A stretch of DNA of 64,000 nucleotides from NCBI RefSeq assembly GCF_954871325.1, contig NW_027051077.1:29271-93270 (forward strand), given 5' to 3'. The notes beneath the pieces were generated by a model, which saw nothing but the letters and a program-made list of their open reading frames with translations, was not told the origin of the DNA and made no database searches. Source of the stretch: Gordionus sp. m RMFG-2023. Lineage: Eukaryota; Nematomorpha; Gordioida; Chordodea; Parachordodidae. Position numbers and translations under genes: made by a program. This document shows, piece by piece, positions 11,532-23,570 of the stretch; position 1 is the stretch's first letter; the number at the start of each line of letters is the position of its first letter.

Positions 11532-12566
11532 GATAAATCGTTGGGGAATTATATTGTTAAAGCGAAATAAGCGCTAGTACAAATTAAATTGAAACGATAA
11601 ATCGTTGTTAAAGCGAAAAAAGCGCTAGTACTAATTAAATTGAAACGATAAATCGTTGGGGAATTATATTGTTAAAGCGAAATAAGCGCTAGTACAAATT
11701 AAATTGAAACGATAAATCGTTGTTAAAGCGAAAAAAGCGCTAGTACAAATTAAATTGAAACGATAAATCGTTGGGGAATTATATTGTTAAAGCGAAATAA
11801 GCGCTAGTACAAATTAAATTGAAACGATAAATCGTTGTTAAAGCGAAAAAAGCGCTAGTACTAATTAAATTGAAACGATAAATCGTTGGAAAATTATATT
11901 GTTAAAGCGAAAAAAGCGCCAGTACAAATTAAATTGAAACGATAAATCGTTGTTAAAGCGAAAAAAGCGCTAGTACTAATTAAATTGAAACGATAAATCG
12001 TTGGGGAATTATATTGTTAAAGCCAAATAAGCGCTAGTACAAATTAAATTGAAACGATAAATCGTTGTTAAAGCGAAAAAAGCGCTAGTACTAATTAAAT
12101 TGAAACGATAAATCGTTGGGGAATTATATTGTTAAAGCGAAATAAGCGCTAGTACAAATTAAATTGAAACGATAAATCGTTGTTAAAGCGAAAAAAGCGC
12201 TAGTACAAATTAAATTGAAACGATAAATCGTTGGGGAATTATATTGTTAAAGCGAAATAAGCGCTAGTACAAATTAAATTGAAACGATAAATCGTTGTTA
12301 AAGCGAAAAAAGCGCTAGTACTAATTAAATTGAAACGATAAATCGTTGGGGAATTATATTGTTAAAGCGAAATAAGCGCTAGTACAAATTAAATTGAAAC
12401 GATAAATCGTTGTTAAAGCGAAAAAAGCGCTAGTACAAATTAAATTGAAACGATAAATCGTTGGGGAATTATATTGTTAAAGCGAAATAAGCGCTAGTAC
12501 AAATTAAATTGAAACGATAAATCGTTGTTAAAGCGAAAAAAGCGCTAGTACTAATTAAATTGAAAC
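11532..12566. repeat. 115-bp dimer array (64+51), nine units
   Basis: Eight of the nine 115-bp units have a 64-mer with gaaaTaagcg in the A-tract. The T lies at 11,568, 11,683, 11,798, 12,028, 12,143, 12,258, 12,373 and 12,488, i.e. every 115 bp with one non-conforming unit (11,877-11,991, ggaaaa head, gcgccag). The 51-mers alternate in part between actaatt and acaaatt, giving a 230-bp tetramer as the true period. The unit at 12,028 also has agcCaaat. This is a separate higher-order repeat nested in the trimer domain. Confidence 0.95.
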
Positions 12567-13180
12567 GATAAATCGTTGGAAAATTATATTGTTAAAGCGA
12601 AAAAAGCGCCAGTACAAATTAAATTGGAACGATAAATCGTTGTGGAATTATATTGTTAAAGCGAAAAAAGCGCCAGTACAAATTAAATTGAAACGATAAA
12701 TCGTTGGGGAATTATATTGTTAAAGCGAAAAAAGCGCTAGTACAAATTAAATTGAAACGATAAATTGTTGTTAAAGCGAAAAAAGCGCTAGTACTAATTA
12801 AATTGAAACGATAAATCGTTGGGAAATTATATTGTTAAAGCGAAAAAAGCGCTAGTACAAATTAAATTGAAACGATAAATCGTTGGGGAATTATATTGTT
12901 AAAGCGAAAAAAGCGCTAGTACTAATTAAATTGAAACGATAAATCGTTGGGGAATTATATTATTAAAGCGAAAAAAGCGCTAGTACAAATTAAATTGAAA
13001 CGATAAATCGTTGTTAAAGCGAAAAAAGCGCTAGTACTAATTAAATTGAAACGATAAATCGTTGGGAAATTATATTGTTAAAGCGAAAAAAGCGCCAGTA
13101 CAAATTAAATTGAAACGATAAATCGTTGGGGAATTATATTGTTAAAGCGAAAAAAGCGCTAGTACAAATTAAATTGAAAC

Positions 13181-14268
13181 GATAAATCGTCGGCGAATTA
13201 TATTGTTAAAGCGAAAAAAGCGCCAGTACAAATTCAATTGAAACGATAAATCGTTGGGGAATTATATTGTTAAAGCGAAAAAAGCGCCAGTACAAATTCA
13301 ATTGAAACGATAAATCTATGGGGAATTATATTGTTAAAGCGAAAAAAGCGCCAGTACAAATTCAATTGAAACGATAAATCTATGGGGAATTATATTGTTA
13401 AAGCGAAAAAAGCGCCAGTACAAATTCAATTGAAACGATAAATCGTTGGGGAATTATATTGTTAAAGCGAAAAAAGCGCCAGTACAAATTCAATTGAAAC
13501 GATAAATCGTTGGGGAATTATATTGTTAAAGCGAAAAAAGCGCCAGTACAAATTAAATTGAAACGATAAATCGTTGGGGAATTATATTGTTAAAGCGAAA
13601 AAAGCGCCAGTACAAATTCAATTGAAACGATAAATCTATGGGGAATTATATTGTTAAAGCGAAAAAAGCGCCAGTACAAATTCAATTGAAACGATAAATC
13701 TATGGGGAATTATATTGTTAAAGCGAAAAAAGCGCCAGTACAAATTCAATTGAAACGATAAATCTATGGGGAATTATATTGTTAAAGCGAAAAAAGCGCC
13801 AGTACAAATTCAATTGAAACGATAAATCTATGGGGAATTATATTGTTAAAGCGAAAAAAGCGCCAGTACAAATTCAATTGAAACGATAAATCTATGGGGA
13901 ATTATATTGTTAAAGCGAAAAAAGCGCCAGTACAAATTCAATTGAAACGATAAATCGTTGGGAAATTATATTGTTAAAGCGAAAAAAGCGATAGTACAAA
14001 TTAAATTGAAACGATAAATCGTTGGGGAATTATATTGTTAAAGCGAAAAAAGCGCCAGTACAAATTCAATTGAAACGATAAATCTATGGGGAATTATATT
14101 GTTAAAGCGAAAAAAGCGCCAGTACAAATTCAATTGAAACGATAAATCGTTGGGAAATTATATTGTTAAAGCGAAAAAAGCGATAGTACAAATTAAATTG
14201 AAACGATAAATCGTTGGGGAATTATATTGTTAAAGCGAAAAAAGCGCCAGTACAAATTCAATTGAAAC
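13181..14268. repeat. Variant run 1: 17 pure 64-bp monomers, aattCaattg type
   Basis: It is exactly 17 x 64 bp with no 51-mers. Most units have the tail aattCaattg, which creates the 10-bp perfect palindrome TTCAATTGAA and a CAATTG (MfeI) site absent from the common type. Heads are cgtCggCg (first unit), cgttgggg, or ctATgggg, including five ctATgggg in a row; two cgttgggaaa units carry gcgAtag with the A tail. Edges are sharp: it starts at the cgtCggCg monomer and stops at a 51-mer. The variants match the large right-hand domain beyond 50 kb, so this looks like a block copied from, or ancestral to, that domain. Confidence 0.95.
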
Positions 14269-17200
14269 GATAAATCGTTGTTAAAGCGAAAAAAGCGCTA
14301 GTACTAATTAAATTGAAACGATAAATCGTTGGGGAATTATATTGTTAAAGCGAAAAAAGCGCTAGTACAAATTAAATTGAAACGATAAATCGTTGGAAAA
14401 TTATATTGTTAAAGCGAAAAAAGCGCCAGTACAAATTAAATTGAAACGATAAATCGTTGGAGAATTATATTGTTAAAGCGAAAAAAGCGTCAGTACAAAT
14501 TAAATTGAAACGATAAATCGTTGTTAAAGCGAAAAAAGCGCTAGTACTAATTAAATTGAAACGATAAATCGTTCGCGAATTATATTGTTAAAGCGAAAAA
14601 AGCGATAGTACATATTAAATTGAAACGATAAATCGTTGGAAAATTATATTGTTAAAGCGAAAAAAGCGCTAGTACTAATTAAATTGAAACGATAAATCGT
14701 TGGAAAATTATATTGTTAAAGCGAAAAAAGCGCCAGTACAAATTAAATTGAAACGATAAATCGTTGGGAAATTATATTGTTAAAGCGAAAAAAGCGCTAG
14801 TACAAATTAAATTGAAACGATAAATCGTTGTTAAAGCGAAAAAAGCGCTAGTACTAATTAAATTGAAACGATAAATCGTTGGGAAATTATATTGTTAAAG
14901 CGAAAAAAGCGCCAGTACAAATTAAATTGAAACGATAAATCGTTGGGAAATTATATTGTTAAAGCGAAAAAAGCGCCAGTACAAATTAAATTGAAACGAT
15001 AAATCGTTGGAGAATTATATTGTTAAAGCGAAAAAAGCGTCAGTACAAATTAAATTGAAACGAGAAATCGTTGTTAAAGCGAAAAAAGCGCTAGTACTAA
15101 TTAAATTGAAACGATAAATCGTTGGGGAATTATATTGTTAAAGCGAAAAAAGCGCCAGTACAAATTAAATTGAAACGATAAATCGTTGGAAAATTATATT
15201 GTTAAAGCGAAAAAAGCGCTAGTACTAATTAAATTGAAACGATAAATCGTTGGGGAATTATATTATTAAAGCGAAAAAAGCGCTAGTACTAATTAAATTG
15301 AAACGATAAATCGTTGGGAAATTATATTGTTAAAGCGAAAAAAGCGCCAGTACAAATTAAATTGAAACGATAAATCGTTGGGGAATTATATTGTTAAAGC
15401 GAAAAAAGCGCTAGTACAAATTAAATTGAAACGATAAATCGTTGGGGAATTATATTGTTAAAGCGAAAAAAGCGCCAGTACAAATTAAATTGAAACGATA
15501 AATCGTTGGAAAATTATATTGTTAAAGCGAAAAAAGCGCCAGTACAAATTAAATTGAAACGATAAATCGTTGGGGAATTATATTGTTAAAGCGAAAAAAG
15601 CGCTAGTACAAATTAAATTGAAACGATAAATCGTTGGGGAATTATATTGTTAAAGCGAAAAAAGCGCCAGTACAAATTAAATTGAAACGATAAATCGTTG
15701 GGAAATTATATTGTTAAAGCGAAAAAAGCGCTAGTACAAATTAAATTGAAACGATAAATCGTTGTTAAAGCGAAAAAAGCGCTAGTACTAATTAAATTGA
15801 AACGATAAATCGTTGGGGAATTATATTATTAAAGCGAAAAAAGCGCCAGTACAAATTAAATTGAAACGATAAATCGTTGGGGAATTATATTGTTAAAGCG
15901 AAAAAAGCGCTAGTACAAATTAAATTGAAACGATAAATCGTTGGGGAATTATATTGTTAAAGCGAAAAAAGCGCCAGTACAAATTAAATTGAAACGATAA
16001 ATCGTTGGGGAATTATATTGTTAAAGCGAAAAAAGCGCTAGTACAAATTAAATTGAATTGATAAATCGTTGTTAAAGCGAAAAAAGCGCTAGCACTAATT
16101 AAATTGAAACGATAAATCGTTGGGAAATTATATTGTTAAAGCGAAAAAAGCGCCAGTACAAATTAAATTGAAACGATAAATCGTTGGGGAATTATATTGT
16201 TAAAGCGAAAAAAGCGCTAGTACAAATTAAATTGAAACGATAAATTGTTGGGAAATTATATTGTTAAAGCGAAAATAGCGCCAGTACAAATTAAATTGAA
16301 ACGATAAATCGTTGGGGAATTATATTGTTAAAGCGAAAAAAGCGCTAGTACAAATTAAATTGAAACGATAAATCGTTGTTAAAGCGAAAAAAGCGCTAGT
16401 ACTAATTAAATTGAAACGATAAATCGTTGGGAAATTATATTGTTAAAGCGAAAAAAGCTCCAGTACAAATTAAATTGAAACGATAAATCGTTGGGGAATT
16501 ATATTGTTAAAGCGAAAAAAGCGCTAGTACAAATTAAATTGAAACGATAAATCGTTGTTAAAGCGAAAAAAGCGCTAGTACTAATTAAATTGAAACGATA
16601 AATCGTTGGGAAATTATATTGTTAATGCGAAAAAAGCGCCAGTACAAATTAAATTGAAACGATAAATCGTTGGGGAATTATATTGTTAAAGCGAAAAAAG
16701 CGCCAGTACAAATTAAATTGAAACGATAAATCGTTGGGGAATTATATTGTTAAAGCGAAAAAAGCGCTAGTACAAATTAAATTGAAACGATAAATCGTTG
16801 TTAAAGCGAAAAAAGCGCTAGTACTAATTAAATTGAAACGATAAATCGTTGGAAAATTATATTGTTAAAGCGAAAAAAGCGCCAGTACAAATAAAATTGA
16901 AACGATAAATCGTTGGGAAATTATATTGTTAAAGCGAAAAAAGCGCTAGTACAAATTAAATTGAAACGATAAATCGTTGTTAAAGCGAAAAAAGCGCTAA
17001 TACTAATTAAATTGAAACGATAAATCGTTGGGAAATTATATTGTTAAAGCGAAAAAAGCGCCAGTACAAATTAAATTGAAACGATAAATCGTTGGAAAAT
17101 TATATTGTTAAAGCGAAAAAAGCGCCAGTACAAATTAAATTGAAACGATAAATCGTTGGGGAATTATATTGTTAAAGCGAAAAAAGCGCTAGTACTAATT

Positions 17201-19013
17201 AAATTGAAACGATAAATCGTTGTTAAAGCGAAAAAAGCGCTAGTACTAATTAAATTGAAACGATAAATCGTTGGGGAATTATATTGTTAAAGCGAAAAAA
17301 GCGCCAGTACAAATTAAATTGAAACGATAAATCGTTGGAAAATTATATTGTTAAAGCGAAAAAAGCGCCAGTACAAATTAAATTGAAACGATAAATCGTT
17401 GGAGAATTATATTGTTAAAGCGAAAAAAGCGTCAGTACAAATTAAATTGAAACGAGAAATCGTTGTTAAAGCGAAAAAAGCGCTAGTACTAATTAAATTG
17501 AAACGATAAATCGTTCGCGAATTATATTGTTAAAGCGAAAAAAGCGATAGTACATATTAAATTGAAACGATAAATCGTTGGAAAATTATATTGTTAAAGC
17601 GAAAAAAGCGCTAGTACTAATTAAATTGAAACGATAAATCGTTGGGGAATTATATTATTAAAGCGAAAAAAGCGCTAGTACAAATTAAATTGAAACGATA
17701 AATCGTTGTTAAAGCGAAAAAAGCGCTAGTACTAATTAAATTGAAACGATAAATCGTTGGAAAATTATATTGTTAAAGCGAAAAAAGCGCCAGTACAAAT
17801 TAAATTGAAACGATAAATCGTTGGGAAATTATATTGTTAAAGCGAAAAAAGCGCTAGTACAAATTAAATTGAAACGATAAATCGTTGTTAAAGCGAAAAA
17901 AGCGCTAGTACTAATTAAATTGAAACGATAAATCGTTGGGAAATTATATTGTTAAAGCGAAAAAAGCGCCAGTACAAATTAAATTGAAACGATAAATCGT
18001 TGGGGAATTATATTGTTAAAGCGAAAAAAGCGCCAGTACAAATTAAATTGAAACGATAAATCGTTGGGGAATTATATTGTTAAAGCGAAAAAAGCGCTAG
18101 TACAAATTAAATTGAAACGATAAATCGTTGTTAAAGCGAAAAAAGCGCTAGTACTAATTAAATTGAAACGATAAATCGTTGGGAAATTATATTGTTAAAG
18201 CGAAAAAAGCGCCAGTACAAATTAAATTGAAACGATAAATCGTTGGGGAATTATATTGTTAAAGCGAAAAAAGCGCTAGTACAAATTAAATTGAAACGAT
18301 AAATCGTTGTTAAAGCGAAAAAAGCGCTAGTACTAATTAAATTGAAACGATAAATCGTTGGGAAATTATATTGTTAAAGCGAAAAAAGCGCCAGTACAAA
18401 TTAAATTGAAACGATAAATCGTTGGGGAATTATATTGTTAAAGCGAAAAAAGCGCTAGTACAAATTAAATTGAAACGATAAATCGTTGTTAAAGCGAAAA
18501 AAGCGCTAGTACAAATTAAATTGAAACGATAAATCGTTGGCGAATTATATTGTTAAAGCGAAAAAAGCGCCAGTACAAATTAAATTGAAACGATAAATCG
18601 TTGGGGAATTATATTGTTAAAGCGAAAAAAGCGCTAGTACAAATTAAATTGAAACGATAAATCGTTGTTAAAGCGAAAAAAGCGCTAGTACTAATTAAAT
18701 TGAAACGATAAATCGTTGGGAAATTATATTGTTAAAGCGAAAAAAGCGCCAGTACAAATTAAATTGAAACGATAAATCGTTGGGGAATTATATTGTTAAA
18801 GCGAAAAAAGCGCTAGTACAAATTAAATTGAAACGATAAATCGTTGGGAAATTATATTGTTAAAGCGAAAATAGCGCCAGTACAAATTAAATTGAAACGA
18901 TAAATCGTTGGGGAATTATATTGTTAAAGCGAAAAAAGCGCTAGTACAAATTAAATTGAAACGATAAATCGTTGTTAAAGCGAAAAAAGCGCTAGTACTT
19001 ATTAAATTGAAAC

Positions 19014-19122
19014 GATAAATCGTTGGGAAATTATATTGTTAAAGCGAAAAAAGCGCCAGTACAAATTAAATTGAATTATATTGTTAAAGCGAAAAAAGCG
19101 CTAGTACAAATTAAATTGAAAC
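19014..19122. repeat. 109-bp fused pair with 45-bp unit
   Basis: This is a copy of the 5,294 junction at offset 13,720, followed by the 61-bp monomer at 19,238. The 166-bp change from the 13,554 offset seen up to 17,456 equals 64+51+51, again whole monomers. Confidence 0.92.
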
Positions 19123-19237
19123 GATAAATCGTTGTTAAAGCGAAAAAAGCGCTAGTACTAATTAAATTGAAACGATAAATTGTTGGGAAATTATATTGTT
19201 AAAGCGAAAAAAGCGCCAGTACAAATTAAATTGAAAC

Positions 19238-19298
19238 AAATCGTTGGGGAATTATATTGTTAAAGCGAAAAAAGCGCCAGTACAAATTAAATTGAAAC
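19238..19298. repeat. 61-bp monomer lacking gat
   Basis: This is a copy of the 5,518 unit (offset 13,720) with the same gaaacaaatcg junction. Confidence 0.9.
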
Positions 19299-21408
19299 GA
19301 TAAATCGTTGGGGAATTATATTGTTAAAGCGAAAAAAGCGCTAGTACAAATTAAATTGAAACGATAAATCGTTGTTAAAGCGAAAAAAGCGCTAGTACTA
19401 ATTAAATTGAAACGATAAATCGTTGGAAAATTATATTGTTAAAGCGAAAAAAGCGCCAGTACAAATTAAATTGAAACGATAAATCGTTGGGGAATTATAT
19501 TGTTAAAGCGAAAAAAGCGCCAGTACAAATTAAATTGAAACGATAAATCGTTGGGGAATTATATTGTTAAAGCGAAAAAAGCGCTAGTACAAATTAAATT
19601 GAAACGATAAATCGTTGTTAAAGCGAAAAAAGCGCTAGTACTAATTAAATTGAAACGATAAATCGTTGGGAAATTATATTGTTAAAGCGAAAAAAGCGCT
19701 AGTACAAATTACATTGAAACGATAAATCGTTGGGGAATTATATTGTTAAAGCGAAAAAAGCGCTAGTACTAATTAAATTGAAACGATAAATCGTTGGGGA
19801 ATTATATTATTAAAGCGAAAAAAGCGCTAGTACAAATTAAATTGAAACGATAAATCGTTGTTAAAGCGAAAAAAGCGCCAATACAAATTAAATTGAAACG
19901 ATAAATCGTTGGGGAATTATATTGTTAAAGCGAAATAAGCGCTAGTACAAATTAAATTGAAACGATAAATCGTTGTTAAAGCGAAAAAAGCGCTAATACT
20001 AATTAAATTGAAACGATAAATTGTTTGGAAATTATATTGTTAAAGCGAAAAAAGCGCCAGTACAAATTAAATTGAAACGATAAATCGTTGGGGAATTATA
20101 TTGTTAAAGCGAAAAAAGCGCCAGTACAAATTAAATTGAAACGATAAATCGTTGGGGAATTATATTGTTAAAGCGAAAAAAGCGCTAGTACAAATTAAAT
20201 TGAAACGATAAATCGTTGTTAAAGCGAAAAAAGCGCTAGTACTAATTAAATTGAAACGATAAATCGTTGGAAAATTATATTGTTAAAGCGAAAAAAGCGC
20301 CAGTACAAATTAAATTGAAACGATAAATCGTTGGGGAATTATATTGTTAAAGCGAAAAAAGCGCTAGTACAAATTAAATTGAAACGATAAATCGTTGTTA
20401 AAGCGAAAAAAGCGCTAGTACTAATTAAATTGAAACGATAAATCGTTGGAAAATTATATTGTTAAAGCGAAAAAAGCGCCAGTACAAATTAAATTGAAAC
20501 GATAAATCGTTGGGGAATTATATTGTTAAAGCGAAAAAAGCGCTAGTACAAATTAAATTGAAACGATAAATCGTTGTTAAAGCGAAAAAAGCGCTAGTAC
20601 TAATTAAATTGAAACGATAAATCGTTGGGAAATTATATTGTTAAAGCGAAAAAAGCGCTAGTACAAATTACATTGAAACGATAAATCGTTGGGGAATTAT
20701 ATTGTTAAAGCGAAAAAAGCGCTAGTACTAATTAAATTGAAACGATAAATCGTTGGAAAATTATATTGTTAAAGCGAAAAAAGCGCCAGTACAAATTAAA
20801 TTGAAACGATAAATCGTTGGGAAATTATATTGTTAAAGCGAAAAAAGCGCTAGTACAAATTAAATTGAAACGATAAATCGTTGTTAAAGCGAAAAAAGCG
20901 CTAGTACTAATTAAATTGAAACGATAAATCGTTGGGAAATTATATTGTTAAAGCGAAAAAAGCGCCAGTACAAATTAAATTGAAACGATAAATCGTTGGG
21001 GAATTATATTGTTAAAGCGAAAAAAGCGCCAGTACAAATTAAATTGAAACGATAAATCGTTGGGGAATTATATTGTTAAAGCGAAAAAAGCGCTAGTACA
21101 AATTAAATTGAAACGATAAATCGTTGTTAAAGCGAAAAAAGCGCTAGTACTAATTAAATTGAAACGATAAATCGTTGGGAAATTATATTGTTAAAGCGAA
21201 AAAAGCGCCAGTACAAATTAAATTGAAACGATAAATCGTTGGGGAATTATATTGTTAAAGCGAAAAAAGCGCTAGTACAAATTAAATTGAAACGATAAAT
21301 CGTTGTTAAAGCGAAAAAAGCGCTAGTACTAATTAAATTGAAACGATAAATCGTTGGGAAATTATATTGTTAAAGCGAAAAAAGCGCCAGTACAAATTAA
21401 ATTGAAAC

Positions 21409-21868
21409 GATAAATCGTTGGGGAATTATATTGTTAAAGCGAAATAAGCGCTAGTACAAATTAAATTGAAACGATAAATCGTTGTTAAAGCGAAAAAAGC
21501 GCTAGTACAAATTAAATTGAAACGATAAATCGTTGGGGAATTATATTGTTAAAGCGAAATAAGCGCTAGTACAAATTAAATTGAAACGATAAATCGTTGT
21601 TAAAGCGAAAAAAGCGCTAGTACTAATTAAATTGAAACGATAAATCGTTGGGGAATTATATTGTTAAAGCGAAATAAGCGCTAGTACAAATTAAATTGAA
21701 ACGATAAATCGTTGTTAAAGCGAAAAAAGCGCTAGTACAAATTAAATTGAAACGATAAATCGTTGGGGAATTATATTGTTAAAGCGAAATAAGCGCTAGT
21801 ACAAATTAAATTGAAACGATAAATCGTTGTTAAAGCGAAAAAAGCGCTAGTACTAATTAAATTGAAAC
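21409..21868. repeat. 115-bp dimer array, four units
   Basis: This is a short version of the array at 11,532. The gaaaTaagcg T lies at 21,445, 21,560, 21,675 and 21,790, and the 51-mers alternate acaaatt and actaatt. It keeps the 9,302-bp offset with 11,532-12,566 only downstream of its end, so copy number here is four against nine. Confidence 0.93.
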
Positions 21869-22482
21869 GATAAATCGTTGGAAAATTATATTGTTAAAGC
21901 GAAAAAAGCGCCAGTACAAATTAAATTGGAACGATAAATCGTTGTGGAATTATATTGTTAAAGCGAAAAAAGCGCCAGTACAAATTAAATTGAAACGATA
22001 AATCGTTGGGGAATTATATTGTTAAAGCGAAAAAAGCGCTAGTACAAATTAAATTGAAACGATAAATTGTTGTTAAAGCGAAAAAAGCGCTAGTACTAAT
22101 TAAATTGAAACGATAAATCGTTGGGAAATTATATTGTTAAAGCGAAAAAAGCGCTAGTACAAATTAAATTGAAACGATAAATCGTTGGGGAATTATATTG
22201 TTAAAGCGAAAAAAGCGCTAGTACTAATTAAATTGAAACGATAAATCGTTGGGGAATTATATTATTAAAGCGAAAAAAGCGCTAGTACAAATTAAATTGA
22301 AACGATAAATCGTTGTTAAAGCGAAAAAAGCGCTAGTACTAATTAAATTGAAACGATAAATCGTTGGGAAATTATATTGTTAAAGCGAAAAAAGCGCCAG
22401 TACAAATTAAATTGAAACGATAAATCGTTGGGGAATTATATTGTTAAAGCGAAAAAAGCGCTAGTACAAATTAAATTGAAAC

Positions 22483-23570
22483 GATAAATCGTCGGCGAAT
22501 TATATTGTTAAAGCGAAAAAAGCGCCAGTACAAATTCAATTGAAACGATAAATCGTTGGGGAATTATATTGTTAAAGCGAAAAAAGCGCCAGTACAAATT
22601 CAATTGAAACGATAAATCTATGGGGAATTATATTGTTAAAGCGAAAAAAGCGCCAGTACAAATTCAATTGAAACGATAAATCTATGGGGAATTATATTGT
22701 TAAAGCGAAAAAAGCGCCAGTACAAATTCAATTGAAACGATAAATCGTTGGGGAATTATATTGTTAAAGCGAAAAAAGCGCCAGTACAAATTCAATTGAA
22801 ACGATAAATCGTTGGGGAATTATATTGTTAAAGCGAAAAAAGCGCCAGTACAAATTAAATTGAAACGATAAATCGTTGGGGAATTATATTGTTAAAGCGA
22901 AAAAAGCGCCAGTACAAATTCAATTGAAACGATAAATCTATGGGGAATTATATTGTTAAAGCGAAAAAAGCGCCAGTACAAATTCAATTGAAACGATAAA
23001 TCTATGGGGAATTATATTGTTAAAGCGAAAAAAGCGCCAGTACAAATTCAATTGAAACGATAAATCTATGGGGAATTATATTGTTAAAGCGAAAAAAGCG
23101 CCAGTACAAATTCAATTGAAACGATAAATCTATGGGGAATTATATTGTTAAAGCGAAAAAAGCGCCAGTACAAATTCAATTGAAACGATAAATCTATGGG
23201 GAATTATATTGTTAAAGCGAAAAAAGCGCCAGTACAAATTCAATTGAAACGATAAATCGTTGGGAAATTATATTGTTAAAGCGAAAAAAGCGATAGTACA
23301 AATTAAATTGAAACGATAAATCGTTGGGGAATTATATTGTTAAAGCGAAAAAAGCGCCAGTACAAATTCAATTGAAACGATAAATCTATGGGGAATTATA
23401 TTGTTAAAGCGAAAAAAGCGCCAGTACAAATTCAATTGAAACGATAAATCGTTGGGAAATTATATTGTTAAAGCGAAAAAAGCGATAGTACAAATTAAAT
23501 TGAAACGATAAATCGTTGGGGAATTATATTGTTAAAGCGAAAAAAGCGCCAGTACAAATTCAATTGAAAC
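22483..23570. repeat. Variant run 2: 17 pure 64-bp monomers
   Basis: This is a copy of variant run 1 at offset 9,302, with the same length and the same order of head types, including the run of five ctATgggg units and the two gcgAtag units. I saw no difference between the two by eye. Confidence 0.94.

Larger units (their letters stand above)
1..13180. repeat. Mixed 64/51-bp domain 1
   Basis: This domain is dominated by the 179-bp trimer and its 243-bp form, with tails aattAaattg throughout. It contains an internal duplication at offset 5,362: 2,501 pairs with 7,863, 2,692 with 8,054, and 3,072 with 8,434. By the gcgTcag markers at 3,878 and 9,061 the offset has become 5,183. The drop of 179 equals one 64+64+51 trimer, so one trimer was lost or gained between those points. 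Sub-arrays inside it (triplicated 179-bp block, 115-bp dimers) are listed separately. Confidence 0.93.
1..14697. repeat. Long segmental copy, left member (partner 32,878-47,700)
   Basis: Rare private markers repeat in the same order about 32.9 kb downstream. cgttAgaa at 547 pairs with 33,424; ttATTgcg at 986 with 33,863; the TTGAATTGAT block at 2,501 with 35,378; acgaGaaat at 3,902 with 36,779; the 45-bp junction at 5,353 with 38,230 (all offset 32,877). After the one-base A-tract change at 39.27 kb the offset is 32,876 (8,434 with 41,310; 9,539 with 42,415). One monomer is lost between about 9,660 and 10,060, giving 32,812 (10,830 with 43,642; 12,627 with 45,439; 13,191 with 46,003), and three are gained in the variant run, giving 33,004 at 14,280. 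Similarity ends near 14,697. Confidence 0.9.
17748..20743. repeat. Long higher-order unit, 2,996 bp
   Basis: It starts at a ggaaaatt-head monomer after a 51-mer and holds one 45-bp junction and one 61-mer. It is followed at 20,744 by a second, incomplete copy that gives way to the 115-bp dimers at 21,409. It pairs with 27,178-30,237 at offset 9,430 up to about 20.3 kb, where it lacks one gcgccag 64-mer. Confidence 0.85.
14269..22482. repeat. Mixed 64/51-bp domain 2
   Basis: Trimer-based sequence returns after variant run 1. Landmarks are acgaGaaat at 15,064 and 17,456, TTGAATTGAT at 16,055, a 45-bp junction at 19,073 and a 115-bp dimer array at 21,409. Much of it is copied 9,430 bp downstream (16,055 with 25,485; 17,456 with 26,886; 19,073 with 28,503). 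It also holds a tandem pair at offset 2,996 (17,748 and 20,744) that corresponds to the 3,060-bp duplication at 27-33 kb less one 64-mer. Confidence 0.92.
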
